Assembly: GCF_018598555.1 (NCBI RefSeq)
Contig: NZ_JAHEWN010000013.1
Location: 1-64,000 of the forward strand
Length of the DNA: 64,000 bases
Direction: 5' to 3'
DNA from: Curtobacterium aurantiacum
GTDB taxonomy: Bacteria > Actinomycetota > Actinomycetes > Actinomycetales > Microbacteriaceae
Below the pieces are notes generated by a model. The model was not told where the DNA came from and did no database searches. It worked only from the letters and a program-made list of their open reading frames with translations. A program made the position numbers and the translations under genes. Positions 24,567-35,900 of this stretch are shown here, one piece after another (positions within the stretch are counted from its first letter, which is position 1; every line of letters starts with the position of its first letter).

Positions 24567-26693
24567 GTGTCTCGAGCAGAGAACCGACTCCGGCGACTTC
24601 AGGAAGCACTCCGCTACCTCGACAGCATCGGTGGAGAAGCCCGACGCATGGACGTGTGGAACAACGTTCTCGAGCGCGTGCCCCTCGAGGGCGACGAGCT
24701 CGCGCCGGACTCACAAGGCAAGCCGGTCGGTGACTCCGACTTCTTCTGGGGTTCGTCGACCATGGTCAACGCGGGCTTCATGGAGAAGCCGAGGCGCGGC
24801 GAGTGGCGTGTGACTGACGTCGGGCGTGAGTTCAGCGCAGATGCCGTCGCCGTTGAGGACTTCGGGACGGCACTGAACGCGCGCCAGCGAGAGTTCGACC
24901 GGCGGCGCAAGGCGGACCTCCAGCTCCGACTCGCCACGGAGATCGTCCCGCCTGACTGGCGAGCCGAGACGATCCGCTCGACCAGCGCGATCTTCGTCGA
25001 CCGAGGCCTCCGCCAGCTCGATTCGGTCTTCGCTCCGGGACGTGGTGTCTGGCGCAACGAGGTCGTCGCAGAACTCCGCGAGCGCTTCATCGGACGACCC
25101 GAGGTCAACGGCGACGTCTTCCTCGAGAAGCTCGCGACCCAGTTCGACGGTGCCAGCGACGACGCCAAGCTGCTCATGGCCGAACTCCTGTGCTGGCAGG
25201 TCCTGCCACTCGAGCAACCGGGGGAGCGGAAGAAGCGGGAGCGCGTGACGTTCCTCCTCGACCGGATGGAGCACCCCGTCACCATCCCGGCCGAGATCGA
25301 CGAGGCATTCCGCTCGTGGTCCTTCAATCCCGGGCAGGGCATTTCCGGGCACATGTTCGCAGCGACGTCCATCCTCATCGAGTGCGTCGACGCGTGGCTC
25401 CGGCTCGGTGAGGAAGAGCGTGACCACGCGCTCGACGACCCCACGGCGTGGAGGGATGTCGTCTCGGCGCTGCCAGGAACACCCCTGCCCATCCAGCGCA
25501 ATGAGCTGCTCCTGCTCGTGCACCCCGGGTTCTTCGGGGAGGTCGTCTCCAGTGACGACCGCGAGGCGATCCGCAGCGCATTCGCCGGCGAGGTCGAGGG
25601 ACAGATGGAGGATGACCCGGACGAGGCTTTCCAGCAGATCACGATCGCGCTCCAACAGAAGGCGAAGGGGCCGGCGCTGTTCTACAAGGAACCGCTGGCG
25701 CCGCGATGGCGGCACAAGATCTCGACGCCGCCGAAGCCGGTGCCTTTCACGGCCCCGGGTCCCGGTCCCGTCATCCCCGACCCGAAGCTCAATGTCCGCG
25801 TGCCGTTCACCCGCGTGGACGATGAGCTCGCGGCCGAGCTTCACATGCCCGAACCTTGGCTGCAGGACACCCTCAACCTCATCGAGAGCCGCAAGCAGGT
25901 CATCCTCTACGGCCCTCCGGGCACCGGCAAGACGTTTCTCGCCCAGGCCCTGTCAAAGCACGTGACGGACGGCACCGACGGCGACACCACCATCGTGCAG
26001 TTCCACCCGACGTACTCGTACGAGGACTTCTTCGAGGGCTTCCGCCCCGTCGCCAACGACGACAGCGGCAACCTCGCCTTCACGCTCCGGAAGGGTCCGC
26101 TCCGGCGGCTCGCCGACGCGGCTGCGGCCAACCCTGAGGCGAACTACTTCCTGGTCATCGACGAGATCAATCGCGGCAACATCGCGAAGGTCTTCGGCGA
26201 GCTGTACTTCCTGCTCGAGTACCGGGACAGCGACATCTCCCTGCTCTACAGCGACGAGCCGTTCACCCTGCCGAGCAACATCTTCGTCATCGGCACGATG
26301 AACACCGCCGATCGCTCGATCGCGATGCTGGACGCCGCGATGCGGCGCCGATTCGCGTTCATCGAACTGCACCCGGAACGCGCCCCCGTGCAGAACGTGT
26401 TGATGCGTTGGGTGGCGACCAAGGGCCTCCAGGACGATCGCGCCGACCTGCTGACGCGACTCAACGCGCAGATCCAGGACCACGATGCGAAGGTCGGGCC
26501 GTCTTTCCTGATGCGCGATCTCGCCGGGACCGGTCTGCAGGACGTGTGGCGGTACGAGATCCTGCCGCTCCTAGCGGAGCACCACTACGGCGAAGGCGTC
26601 GACCTGGAGGCGCGGTACGGCCTGGCAACGCTGCGTCGCCAGGCGACGCGCGACGCTGCGGACGGGGCCGAAGGTGCTTCCGTCGACGATTGA
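24567..26693 (+). CDS. mcrB: McrB-type AAA+ GTPase/translocase
   Basis: 708 aa, longer than classical McrB because of a ~420-residue N-terminal region that should hold the modified-DNA reader. The AAA+ core carries Walker A GPPGTGKT (449-456), Walker B LVIDEINRGNIAKVFGE (D532), and the McrB signature MNTADRSI (578-584), with the arginine-rich RRRFAF sensor. In Type IV restriction McrB forms a hexamer and translocates DNA carrying modified cytosines toward McrC. GTG at 24567 is chosen for GAGGGGA 6 nt upstream. The gene overlaps the McrC frame by 20 bp. Confidence 0.88.
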   Translation: MSRAENRLRRLQEALRYLDSIGGEARRMDVWNNVLERVPLEGDELAPDSQGKPVGDSDFFWGSSTMVNAGFMEKPRRGEWRVTDVGREFSADAVAVEDFGTALNARQREFDRRRKADLQLRLATEIVPPDWRAETIRSTSAIFVDRGLRQLDSVFAPGRGVWRNEVVAELRERFIGRPEVNGDVFLEKLATQFDGASDDAKLLMAELLCWQVLPLEQPGERKKRERVTFLLDRMEHPVTIPAEIDEAFRSWSFNPGQGISGHMFAATSILIECVDAWLRLGEEERDHALDDPTAWRDVVSALPGTPLPIQRNELLLLVHPGFFGEVVSSDDREAIRSAFAGEVEGQMEDDPDEAFQQITIALQQKAKGPALFYKEPLAPRWRHKISTPPKPVPFTAPGPGPVIPDPKLNVRVPFTRVDDELAAELHMPEPWLQDTLNLIESRKQVILYGPPGTGKTFLAQALSKHVTDGTDGDTTIVQFHPTYSYEDFFEGFRPVANDDSGNLAFTLRKGPLRRLADAAAANPEANYFLVIDEINRGNIAKVFGELYFLLEYRDSDISLLYSDEPFTLPSNIFVIGTMNTADRSIAMLDAAMRRRFAFIELHPERAPVQNVLMRWVATKGLQDDRADLLTRLNAQIQDHDAKVGPSFLMRDLAGTGLQDVWRYEILPLLAEHHYGEGVDLEARYGLATLRRQATRDAADGAEGASVDD

Positions 26694-27882
26694 GCTGCGG
26701 GAAGCAGACCAGCCGGTGGTGCATCGGCTGCCGCGCGCGGTGGCGGTCGGTCTTGCGTCAGCGAACATCGCGACGGTCGCGCCGACGCTCGGCGCTGACG
26801 AGTACCGCGTGAGCGGTGTCCGGAAGGTCGGCGTCGTGCGGATCGCCGGGCACACGGTGTGGCTGAAGCCGAAGACCCCGGTGCGGCGGCTGTTCGCGAT
26901 GCTCGCGTACGCCCGTGCCGGGAGTGCGATCTGGACGGAGGACGACTTCGGGTTCGAGGAGGACGATGACCTCGTGCCGGCGTTGGCGCACGCGTTCGTG
27001 CGGCAGGCTTCGCGGGCGTTGGCCGGAGGACCGCTCCGCGGGTACGTCACGCGCGAGGATGCGCTGCCGCTTGTGCGTGGCCGGTGGCGGATCGGGGACC
27101 AGCTGACGCGGCGGGGCGGGCAGCCGCTGCCGGTCGAGGTGTCGTTCGATGACTACGTGGACGACATCGCGGAGAACCAGGTGCTGCTGACCGCAGCGAC
27201 GCGGTTGCTGCGCCTGCCGGGTGTGCCGGCCGATGTGCTCGGGCCGTTGCGGCGGATCGTGCGAGTGCTCGACGGAGTGTCGGTGATCCCCGTTGGGGCG
27301 CCGGTGCCCGAGGCCCGACAGGATCGACGGAACGCGCGGTACCCATCGGCGTTGGCTCTGGCGTCCCTCGTGTTGTCAGGGTCGTCGGTCGAGCAGCGCG
27401 CCGGGGCTGTCGTCGCGTCGGGGTTCCTGGTCGACATGTGGTCGGTGTTCGAAGACTTCGTGTCGGCTGCACTACGAGAGGCGTTCAGGCCGTACGGGGG
27501 AGTGCTGGCGTCGCAGTACCAGTCGACACTCGACGTCGAGGGCACGGTGAAGATCGCGCCGGACCTCGTGTGGCTCGTCGACGGAGAGGTACGGGCGTGC
27601 ATCGATGTGAAGTACAAGGTGGAGAAGCACGGGCAGTACCCGAACGCTGATCTGTACCAGATGGCGGCGTACTGCCGGCGGTTCGGATTGAGGGAGGGGT
27701 GGCTCGTGTACGCCGGAATCGGCGGCGCACACTCCTCAGTGAAGTTGACAAACGGTCCGACAGTCACGCGAAGTCCGATCGATCTCAATCGGATCGGAGT
27801 TGCGTCTCGACCCGAGTTCTCCCAACTGAGCGCTCGCGTTGCGGGCGAGCTGCTAAGTGAGGAATCCCGGCCGAAGTCGTGA
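26674..27882 (+). CDS. mcrC: McrC nuclease subunit
   Basis: 402 aa. N-terminal part is the McrB-binding region (VWLKPKTPVRRLFAMLAYA). The C-terminal PD-(D/E)XK nuclease domain shows D297 in APDLVW and D311-V-K313 in CIDVKYKVE, followed by YPNADLYQMAAYCRRF, the conserved Q-containing helix of McrC. Cleaves DNA when activated by McrB. Begins at a GTG inside the end of mcrB, so the two are translated together. Confidence 0.9.
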   Translation: MLPSTIELREADQPVVHRLPRAVAVGLASANIATVAPTLGADEYRVSGVRKVGVVRIAGHTVWLKPKTPVRRLFAMLAYARAGSAIWTEDDFGFEEDDDLVPALAHAFVRQASRALAGGPLRGYVTREDALPLVRGRWRIGDQLTRRGGQPLPVEVSFDDYVDDIAENQVLLTAATRLLRLPGVPADVLGPLRRIVRVLDGVSVIPVGAPVPEARQDRRNARYPSALALASLVLSGSSVEQRAGAVVASGFLVDMWSVFEDFVSAALREAFRPYGGVLASQYQSTLDVEGTVKIAPDLVWLVDGEVRACIDVKYKVEKHGQYPNADLYQMAAYCRRFGLREGWLVYAGIGGAHSSVKLTNGPTVTRSPIDLNRIGVASRPEFSQLSARVAGELLSEESRPKS

Positions 27883-27903
27883 GCGCGTCGGCCAGGATTC
27901 GCT

Positions 27904-30900
27904 TCACTGGGTAGTCGGTCCGCTGCTGTACTCCAGTGTGGGAAGGGTCCGGATAATGCCAACCGTTTCCACGCTGACCGTAACGATGCGTTGGATCAGC
28001 TCGACGATGTATGCCGAGTTGCCATGCTCAGCTCCCCAGTCGTTGGGATCGTTGACGATGCCGGACGCTTTGTCGGTCTTGACCTGGTATCGCTCGAGGA
28101 TCCAGTCAAGGGCCGATCGGGAGCCGAGCCTGTATTCGTGCGCTTCCGCCGGGATGTCGGTGATAGTTAGGCCCGGCGCGACGGTGATCTGCGTCCGGTC
28201 GAGGTTGCCCGGTTTGCCGCCATACTTCATCTTCGTCACCCTGAGGTCAGCAGGGAGCGGGCCACTGAACGTTAGCGGATACAGCGGCGCGGCTTCGTAC
28301 CCAATGTGCAGCTCGGACAGCGCCCGTCCGGCGTCTGCGAACGAGCGGAAGTCTGCGGGATTGGTGAGCTCCGGGATGCGGGGCAGCATCTTTTTCAGGT
28401 CCGCGTCAAACTCGCGCCGGTAGTCCTCGGAGTGCAGCAGTCCGTAGACGGCGAAGAATACGTCGTCGGCCGTCACCTTCGCGCCGTACAGCTTCCGATA
28501 CCGGGCGAGCGCCGTGTCGGTGATATTGTCACGGCGCTGTGGTCCGTCGAACATCGAGAACGCTCCGTCCGGTTGCTCGACGTCGTACACGTATCGCGGG
28601 AAGAACTGACCAGTGTCCAAAGCGTGAAGGTCAGGTAGGACGTCCGTTGCAAGCACTGCGAAGGACGGGAAGTGCGTTGACGGTGAAGTCAAGTAGAAGC
28701 CGTGGTTCTGTTCATCTGGCGGGAAGAATCTCGGCTGTTGGCTCCGTTCGTGGTTCATCACGGGGGCGAAGTACACGCGCTGCTTGTTGAACGGCCGGTA
28801 CAGGCCGACGGTTATCGCTTCGCCGGAGTAGGCGAGCCGTTGATTCTTCTTCAAGGCGTTGCGGAGGCTGCGCGACCAGCTGATGCGTTCCGGGTCGGTG
28901 TCGATGAAGTCCTCGACAGGCCGCGGGCTGCCGGCTGCTGCCCAGCGGTCGAGTTCGGCGTTGTACGCGTCGATCATGCGGGTGGCGTTGCTGCGAAGCG
29001 CCGGCTCGGACGAGTTGTAGACCCAGACATCACGGCCAGTTTCGAGACCACGTGAGAACGCTCGGAAGATTGACGACTCGGGCGCCTTGCGGTCTCCGAT
29101 AGCAGTGAAGGTGTCGAATGCTTCGTTACGTTGATTGATCCAGTCGCCGTGCTCGTTCGGAGTGATCTGCTGCCAAGGCACGCCGTCGGCGTCTCGGTAC
29201 TGCTCGAGGAGGCCGAGCTTGTCGTCTCGGGTGAGGTAGTCGCCGATGTCGCGGTAGTGGATCGTGCCAGAAGCTGGGCGGTCCGGGTTCTTCACCAGCA
29301 GCGAGATAGCGACGGAGGCCCGGCTACCTGAGCCGAACATCTTCCCGCCCTCACGCCGGGATTCCTCACCGGCGGTGCGTTGGTTGCCGCGGAGGTTGAG
29401 GATGTAGAGCTCGGTGAACTCGTCTTGGAGGGCGAGGCGAAGGCCGGCGGCGGTGTTGCCGTTGAGGAACCCGCCGTTGGTGACGTAGGCGACGATGCCG
29501 TGGTCCTTGATCCGGTCGGACGCCCAACGGATGGCGCGGATGTAGGAGTCGTAGAGGCTGTTCTTGTTCTGCCCGCTCGATCGTGCCGCGTAAGTGTCGG
29601 CGATGCGCTTGTCGAGGTACGGGTACTTGAGGTTCTGGTTGTTTTCGTTGGCAGAGTCTTGCCCGGATGAGTAGGGCGGGTTGCCGACGATGACACGGAT
29701 GTCGAGGGCGTTCTGCTGCTTAACGCGTTCGTTGTTGTCGCCGAACACGCCCTGGTCGTCGTAGGTGTCGTCGTCCTCGGCAGTCTGGAACGTGTCGGTG
29801 AGGACCACGCCGGGGAACGGCACGTACTCACCGCCCTGGAGGCCGGTGTAGGTGGCTTCAATGTTCACCGCGGCGACGTAGTAAGCCAGCAGCACGATCT
29901 CGTTCGCGTGCAGCTCGTGACGGTACTTGTGTGCCAAGTCGGCCGGGGTGATGAGACCGGATTGCAGAAGTCGGACGATGAATGTGCCGGTCCCGGTGAA
30001 CGGGTCGAGAACATGGACGCCGTGGTCCGTGAGCCCGGCGCCGAAGTGGTCACGGGAGAGCCGATCTGCGCTTCGGAGGATGAAGTCGACGATCTCGTTG
30101 GGGGTGTACACGATGCCGAGCCGTTCGGAGGTGCCTCTGAAGGCGCCGGTGAAGAACTTTTCGTACAGCCGCTTGATGATGGTCTGCCGGCCGGCCGCGT
30201 CGGTGATCCCGGCGACGGTGCGTTGCACGCCGGCGTAGAACCCGGCGAGCTCGCTGGTTTCGGTGGTGAGGTTCTGCTCTTCCAGGGCGTCGACCATGCG
30301 TTGCATGACCTGAGAGACCGGGTTGTGGTCGCTGAATGCATGGCCGGCGAAGAGGGCGTCGAAGACGGGTTGTGTGATGAGGTGCTGGGAGAGCATCTCG
30401 ATTGCCTGCGGTTCGGTGACTCCGGGGTTGAGATTGTCCTGCAGGCCCTTCACGAAACGGGTGAACTCGGTGCGGAGCTCGGCGTTCGAGCCGCCCACGA
30501 GGCCCGTGATGCGGGCGATCTGTCGGGCGGCGATCTCTGCAACGTCCTGAGCCCAGTTCTCCCAGTAGTCGCGTTCGCCGACCTTGTCGACGATGCGCGC
30601 ATAGATGGCGCTCTGCCAATCTGTACCGAGCACGCTCATGTCGAGCGGGACTTGCGACGTTTCGAGGGTCGTGGAGTCGGGAGCGGGTTCGGGCAGGTCG
30701 GCGTCGGAGAAGTTGGTCGCGATGACCGGGCCGGTGTCAGTGCGACCGTTGAGGTCGATCTGCTCGATTTTCGCTTCGAACCGCTCGTCATGAGCTCGCA
30801 GCGCGCGCAGAACGTCCCAGACGACCCTGAACTTAGTGTTGTCGTTCAGGGCCTGCTCGGGCGACTGCCCCGCGGGCACTGCGATGGGCAGGACGATGTA

Positions 30901-32694
30901 CCCGTAGTCCTTTCCCGGGGCCTTCCGCATGACACGACCGACCGACTGCACGACGTCGACCTGGCTGTCTCGGGAGTTGAGAAAGATGACGGCGTCAAGT
31001 GCAGGCACGTCGACGCCCTCGGAAAGGCAGCGCGCGTTGGTGAGGATCCGGCAGACGTTCTGATCGCTCGTGTCCGCCTTCAACCAGTCGAGGTGCTCGT
31101 TGCGCTCAAGGATGTTCATCGCGCCGTCGACATGTCGAGCCTCGAGACGGTAGGTCTGGGCGTCGCCGTCGTCCGAGAGATCGATCCGGCGCCCGGCGAT
31201 GCTGTCGGGCCGGACTCCATCGACTCCGTCGTAGCCGTCAAGGAAGCCTCGCACGGTCTTCGAGTCTTTGATTGAACGAGAGAACGCGACAGCTCGACGC
31301 AAAGGTTGATGCGCATTCGGCGTCGTGGTGTCGATGCCGTGCACGCCGCGCTTGGCGAGCCCATTGTAGATGCCGACGATCCGAGCAGCGTCGGGGATGT
31401 TCAGCTCGCCGTCGGCCGCGAAGGTCTCCTGGAACGCACTGCCGATCGAGTCCTCGTCGATGGTGAGAACGAGCACCCGGTAATCGGAGAGAAGGTCGCG
31501 CTCCACTGCTTCACCGAACCCCAGGCGGTGGAAGAGGGGCCCGAACACGCTCTCGTTGTCCATCGAGTAGATGACGGCCGCGTTCTCGTCGGCCTGGTTC
31601 TTCGCGGATTCAGCGTAGATCTTCGGCGTCGCAGTCATGTAGACGCGGGCAGCGGTCTTGATTACATCATCCGAGTGCACGCGCAGAAAGGCCGATTCGT
31701 CTGCGCCCTGACGAGAGAAACCAGCGGTGCGGTGCGCTTCATCGCAGATCACGAGGTCGAAGTCCGCCAGCCCTTCAGCCTGCGCCTTGGCGACGACATC
31801 GATCGACTGATACGTCGAGAAGAAGACGGTCAAGCCGTCGGGCTCATCAGCCTTAGCAACTTCCTTGAGGAGCTGTTGCGTGTTGGTGGTGGCTGGGTAG
31901 GCGAGATCGGCGACCGTGAAGTCTTCGCTGACTCGTCCGACCTTGCTGTCCGAGCACACGGCGAAAGCGCGGAGCGGCATGGCTCGCTCCTGTGACCACT
32001 CTCGGAGTGTCTGGGACAACAACGCGATCGAGGGGACCAGGAAGAGTACCTTTCCCCCGCGGCCGGCAACAGCTTCCGCGATACGAAGGCTGGTGAACGT
32101 CTTGCCCGTGCCGCAGGCCATGATCAGCTTGCCGCGGTCGGTGCTGTCCAGGCCAGCCTGCACCGCGTTCAGCGCTTCTACCTGGTGCGGGCGCAGCGAC
32201 TTCTGAACGGGGGCAGCAAGCGAGTCGGGGTGGTCGAAGGAGTAGTCTGACCAATCGATCCCACTGTGTTCGAACTCCTCGATCGGGATCTGCGCGGTCG
32301 GCAACTGCTGATCGACGAGGGCCTCGAGCGCGTTCTTCCCGAGTGGAGCGGTGGCGACGATCAAACGCGATGAGAAGGCTGCCTTCCCCGATGCCGTGAA
32401 GAACGAGTCGAGGTCACTCTTCTGGACGGTGTTCTCCGGGTCGTGGAACTTGCACTGGATCGCGCACAGCCCGCCACCATGGCGCTCCCGTGCAACGAGA
32501 TCGATGCCGGTGTCGGTCTTCCCGTTCCGGTCAGGCCAGTCTTGCCAGAGCCATACCTCGTCGAAGCGCGCCGTCCACTTCGGGTCGGTGGTGAGGTAAG
32601 CACGAGTCAACCGCTCGAAGAGTCGGCCCTTGGAGCGCTTGTCAGGAGCCATGGTCGCGTATACGTCGAGCAGGTCGTGGATGGACATCGCCAT
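27904..32694 (-). CDS. single-chain restriction-modification enzyme, Type ISP-like
   Basis: 1596-aa multidomain protein. In order: an Mrr-like PD-(D/E)XK nuclease (D65 in GIDLVA, Q80-x-K82), an SF2 helicase (Walker A MACGTGKT at about 192-199, DEAH 318-321, motif VI QSVGRVMRK), a helical coupler, an N6-adenine methyltransferase (motif I DPFTGTGTF from D897, catalytic NPPY 1005-1008), and a C-terminal ~450-residue target-recognition region. This order and length match LlaGI/LlaBIII enzymes, which methylate one strand of an asymmetric site and cut after converging translocation. ATG at 32694 has AAGGGG upstream. It converges on mcrC with 21 bp between. Confidence 0.9.
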   Translation of the reverse strand: MAMSIHDLLDVYATMAPDKRSKGRLFERLTRAYLTTDPKWTARFDEVWLWQDWPDRNGKTDTGIDLVARERHGGGLCAIQCKFHDPENTVQKSDLDSFFTASGKAAFSSRLIVATAPLGKNALEALVDQQLPTAQIPIEEFEHSGIDWSDYSFDHPDSLAAPVQKSLRPHQVEALNAVQAGLDSTDRGKLIMACGTGKTFTSLRIAEAVAGRGGKVLFLVPSIALLSQTLREWSQERAMPLRAFAVCSDSKVGRVSEDFTVADLAYPATTNTQQLLKEVAKADEPDGLTVFFSTYQSIDVVAKAQAEGLADFDLVICDEAHRTAGFSRQGADESAFLRVHSDDVIKTAARVYMTATPKIYAESAKNQADENAAVIYSMDNESVFGPLFHRLGFGEAVERDLLSDYRVLVLTIDEDSIGSAFQETFAADGELNIPDAARIVGIYNGLAKRGVHGIDTTTPNAHQPLRRAVAFSRSIKDSKTVRGFLDGYDGVDGVRPDSIAGRRIDLSDDGDAQTYRLEARHVDGAMNILERNEHLDWLKADTSDQNVCRILTNARCLSEGVDVPALDAVIFLNSRDSQVDVVQSVGRVMRKAPGKDYGYIVLPIAVPAGQSPEQALNDNTKFRVVWDVLRALRAHDERFEAKIEQIDLNGRTDTGPVIATNFSDADLPEPAPDSTTLETSQVPLDMSVLGTDWQSAIYARIVDKVGERDYWENWAQDVAEIAARQIARITGLVGGSNAELRTEFTRFVKGLQDNLNPGVTEPQAIEMLSQHLITQPVFDALFAGHAFSDHNPVSQVMQRMVDALEEQNLTTETSELAGFYAGVQRTVAGITDAAGRQTIIKRLYEKFFTGAFRGTSERLGIVYTPNEIVDFILRSADRLSRDHFGAGLTDHGVHVLDPFTGTGTFIVRLLQSGLITPADLAHKYRHELHANEIVLLAYYVAAVNIEATYTGLQGGEYVPFPGVVLTDTFQTAEDDDTYDDQGVFGDNNERVKQQNALDIRVIVGNPPYSSGQDSANENNQNLKYPYLDKRIADTYAARSSGQNKNSLYDSYIRAIRWASDRIKDHGIVAYVTNGGFLNGNTAAGLRLALQDEFTELYILNLRGNQRTAGEESRREGGKMFGSGSRASVAISLLVKNPDRPASGTIHYRDIGDYLTRDDKLGLLEQYRDADGVPWQQITPNEHGDWINQRNEAFDTFTAIGDRKAPESSIFRAFSRGLETGRDVWVYNSSEPALRSNATRMIDAYNAELDRWAAAGSPRPVEDFIDTDPERISWSRSLRNALKKNQRLAYSGEAITVGLYRPFNKQRVYFAPVMNHERSQQPRFFPPDEQNHGFYLTSPSTHFPSFAVLATDVLPDLHALDTGQFFPRYVYDVEQPDGAFSMFDGPQRRDNITDTALARYRKLYGAKVTADDVFFAVYGLLHSEDYRREFDADLKKMLPRIPELTNPADFRSFADAGRALSELHIGYEAAPLYPLTFSGPLPADLRVTKMKYGGKPGNLDRTQITVAPGLTITDIPAEAHEYRLGSRSALDWILERYQVKTDKASGIVNDPNDWGAEHGNSAYIVELIQRIVTVSVETVGIIRTLPTLEYSSGPTTQ

Positions 32695-32995
32695 GATGCA
32701 GTTCCCCTTGAGATACAGCCGGCGCACGCCGGTTGAAGCGAGATCCAGACTAGCTGGAGCGGCGGCCCGCCTTGCCCAGCGGCTCGCTTAGCGGCAAGTT
32801 TCCTTGGCCAACGGTGTTTTGTCGGAGGTGCAAGCTGAGGTGGAGGTGGATGTTGAAGGTTGCACACGATGCTCGGCGCTGCGCGCAAGCTGGAACGCTC
32901 GACGACTAGGGGCGCGCTTTTGGATCAGCGTGCAGGACGGGTGTGAAGAGATTTGCAGGCTGTATGCAATCGACGCGAACCCCGAACGCTGCGAC
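32695..32995. other. intergenic region between R-M gene and helicase gene
   Basis: About 300 bp with the 5' leader of the restriction-modification gene (which reads leftward) and the 3' flank of the helicase gene. An open plus-strand frame here has poor codon bias and no ribosome-binding site, so I do not call it. No tRNA, att site or clear hairpin seen. Confidence 0.4.
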
Positions 32996-35900
32996 TTAGA
33001 GGCCCTGTCGAGGCGCACCATAATTCCTAACAGTTCGTCGGTTAGAGCGGGGATCTGCTTCCAAGATGGCAACCTTCTCGGCGCTTTCCACACCAAGTTC
33101 TACGCACCTACCGATACTGCGTAGTGGGTGACCTTCAGGAAGTGGTTCTGTATTCGAGAGCAGCGCCCTCTGCTCCGCAATCAAGCCTGGTAGAGAGAAC
33201 AGGTACGCCAAGTCAGGAACGACCCGGAGGACGAACTTCCTGGCAAACGTTAGTTTCTCATCCTTCTCGCTAGCTAGGCCGCGGGAGATACCTACGCGTT
33301 GAATCTCCAGCAACGAGCTACCGTGAAGCCAACGCGGTAGAAGCTCGCGAAGGTGATGGACGAGTGTACTACCTGATGTAGACCAGGCATCCAGATCTTC
33401 GGCCGTGCCTGCGAGTGCAGATCTACTTCCGTCGCGGAGAACCGACTCAGCCAGACTTGGACGATTGTTCAACAGATCGAGAACCCACGCCGACCAGGAG
33501 TCGATTGTGCCGGTTTCCGCTAGAGGGAAGTCCAATAATTCCGCGATAAATTGAATATCAGCCAGTGGTAGGCCTGAGACGAGTGAACATTGGCGAATCC
33601 AAATCTCAGCATCTTGACCGTCCACTACCGCGGATAACTGCGCAACTTTCCGGTCAATCCACCGAGCCATGTCTGTCCCGCGTGAAGTATGCGCTAGGAA
33701 GCTGCTCCGAATGAGTTCAGGACCAATAGTTGCATCGGAAACGCTGTCGAGACGACGGGCGAGGTAATCGACCAGTGGTGGTCGATCGTCGTCATCCAAG
33801 CCGCCCAGCAGAGGAAGAAGGGGGTCCTCAAAGGCTAGGCATTGGTCGCTCTTAGAGAACGTTTCTTGCAAGGGTGCCCACGCCGAACCAATATTCGTGC
33901 CGCCACCATACTCGACGATGGCTCCGGGGATAACAAGCACAAGCGCGTTCGAACGAGAGCCGGCGCGACCCGCCCGTCCTGCTGCGTTCAGTAGCTCGTG
34001 GGCTTCGACGCGACCGCGAGTATTGGTCGCCGGGTCGAACCGTCGATCGCTCGCCACGATGACAAACTCGCTAGGAAAGTTCATTCCCTGCGCCACAGTA
34101 GATGTCGCCACCATAACGGGAATGCCATCGGCACGCTGATATAGCCGCTCGTGGAGCCGACGCTCGTCGGGCAACAGGAGGCCGTGATGCGGGATAGCAT
34201 CGCCTATCACATCAGTGCCATTGATATCGAGATAAAGCGCCGATTCAGATCCGAGCGCGTCGATGATACGGCTTGTCAGGTCCCGTTCCACAGGGGCCAA
34301 GGGAGTGCGACGAGTCGATCCGTTCGAAACGGTACGGGCAATCGACGCTGTCCAAAGCGGCTGGTGAGTGAACACAAGCGTTTTCATGTCGGATTTGGCC
34401 GCCGCTCGAGCAATATGGGCAGCTACGTTATTACTATTCGGTGTCAACCACCATGTGCCGTCCGTGTTCCTTTTTCCTCCGGTTTCGAGCGGGACCGGCT
34501 CTTCAAGTAGACGGACGAGGCGATAGTCGTCGATGCTATTCGATTCCCACGTCGACCAGAGACTGAAGAAGCCGTACGGCACAGCCGTCATCGTTGCGCG
34601 TATGGCCGACGGGGCACCTTGGTTCGACGAGGACTTAAACGCCGCATCCAGCTGCTGTCTCAGTTCGCGCACGCGCTGTGCGTCATAGACGAGCGCACCA
34701 CGAGCCTGCCGAGTCGGTTTCCATGGGCTATTTAGGGCGATCGCTGGTCTGCTGGTGATTGTCTCCAGCCAGTTTGTAAGTTCATCTGCGTTAGCGATCA
34801 TTGCCGAAACGAGCAATAGGTCGGCTGTTGGGAACCGAGCTGCAAGCGTCAGGAAACATAAGGTCGCGTCAATTGAGCGTCGCGAAGGCTCTCCGCCCGC
34901 GAAATGCATCAAATGTGCCTCGTCAAACATGACGAGTCCAACGTCGCCGAATCTTTCATGGTCGATGCCGAGTGTTGCCAAACAGCTCTCCGGCGTCATG
35001 ACGTAGATCTGCGTGCCATCCCCGTCGATTCCAGTAACGTCTTCGTCGGGGTCGTGTTGCGCGATCACTGTCGCAGAGGGTGCTACCTGCCGGAAAGAAC
35101 GTGCAAGCTGGTCGACGAGTGAAAGAGTCGGAGCTAGGCAGATCACGTTCCTGCCTCGCAGGACCGTGGCGATGATCTTCAGCTCAGAGAGTGTCGACTT
35201 GCCCGCGCCAGTCGGGAAGGCCAGTACGGCGGACATGCCTTGGTCGAGCAAGCCCCTTTGTAGAGCATCCCGATGATTGCGCCACAGCACCGGACGCCGC
35301 CTGCTAATGCGCATACGATGTTGCGACCATTTATACGAGTCGACCCCAGGCGGTGCTTCGATGGCGGAGGTAGCGGATCGAAGAAGGATGGGTTCCGTCA
35401 GTTCCAAGAGTCTCGCGAGGTGCCACGGGCCATTGATTCGGTTTGTGACCACATGGCGGTTGTCGTCGAAGCCGAAGGTGATAGCGGACTCCATGCTCGC
35501 CGCGATGATTGCGAATGCTTCGGTCTCCTGTTCTGGCTTTGACCCGTCATCGAGACGCGCTATTAGTTGCAACAGTCTGCGTTCGCATTTCCAGTAACCG
35601 ATGGGCGCGATCAGACTCGACGGTTCTTCGTCCGTTTTCAATGTAATAGTGGCACGAGCCTTACCCAGATGTACCTCGCCTCTGCCTAAGAGGCGCACAA
35701 GTTCTACTAAGGTCGCGTTGGGATCATCGGCCTCCACAATGATGGAGGCCGCCGCCTCGGACGCATCGGCGGCGGCATCGGCAATGAGAAAGAGCAAGGT
35801 TGACGCGATAGCAGCTGAGATTGATTCCGTGCTAAGCGAAGTAGAACGTACATCGCTGCTCGGGGAAGCTTCAGCGATGGCGCGATATGCGCTGGCGGCG

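Noticed and set aside
32804..33124. Plus-strand frame of ~106 codons overlapping the end of the helicase gene
   Set aside because: Overlaps 129 bases of a well-supported gene, has no ribosome-binding site and no recognisable domain.
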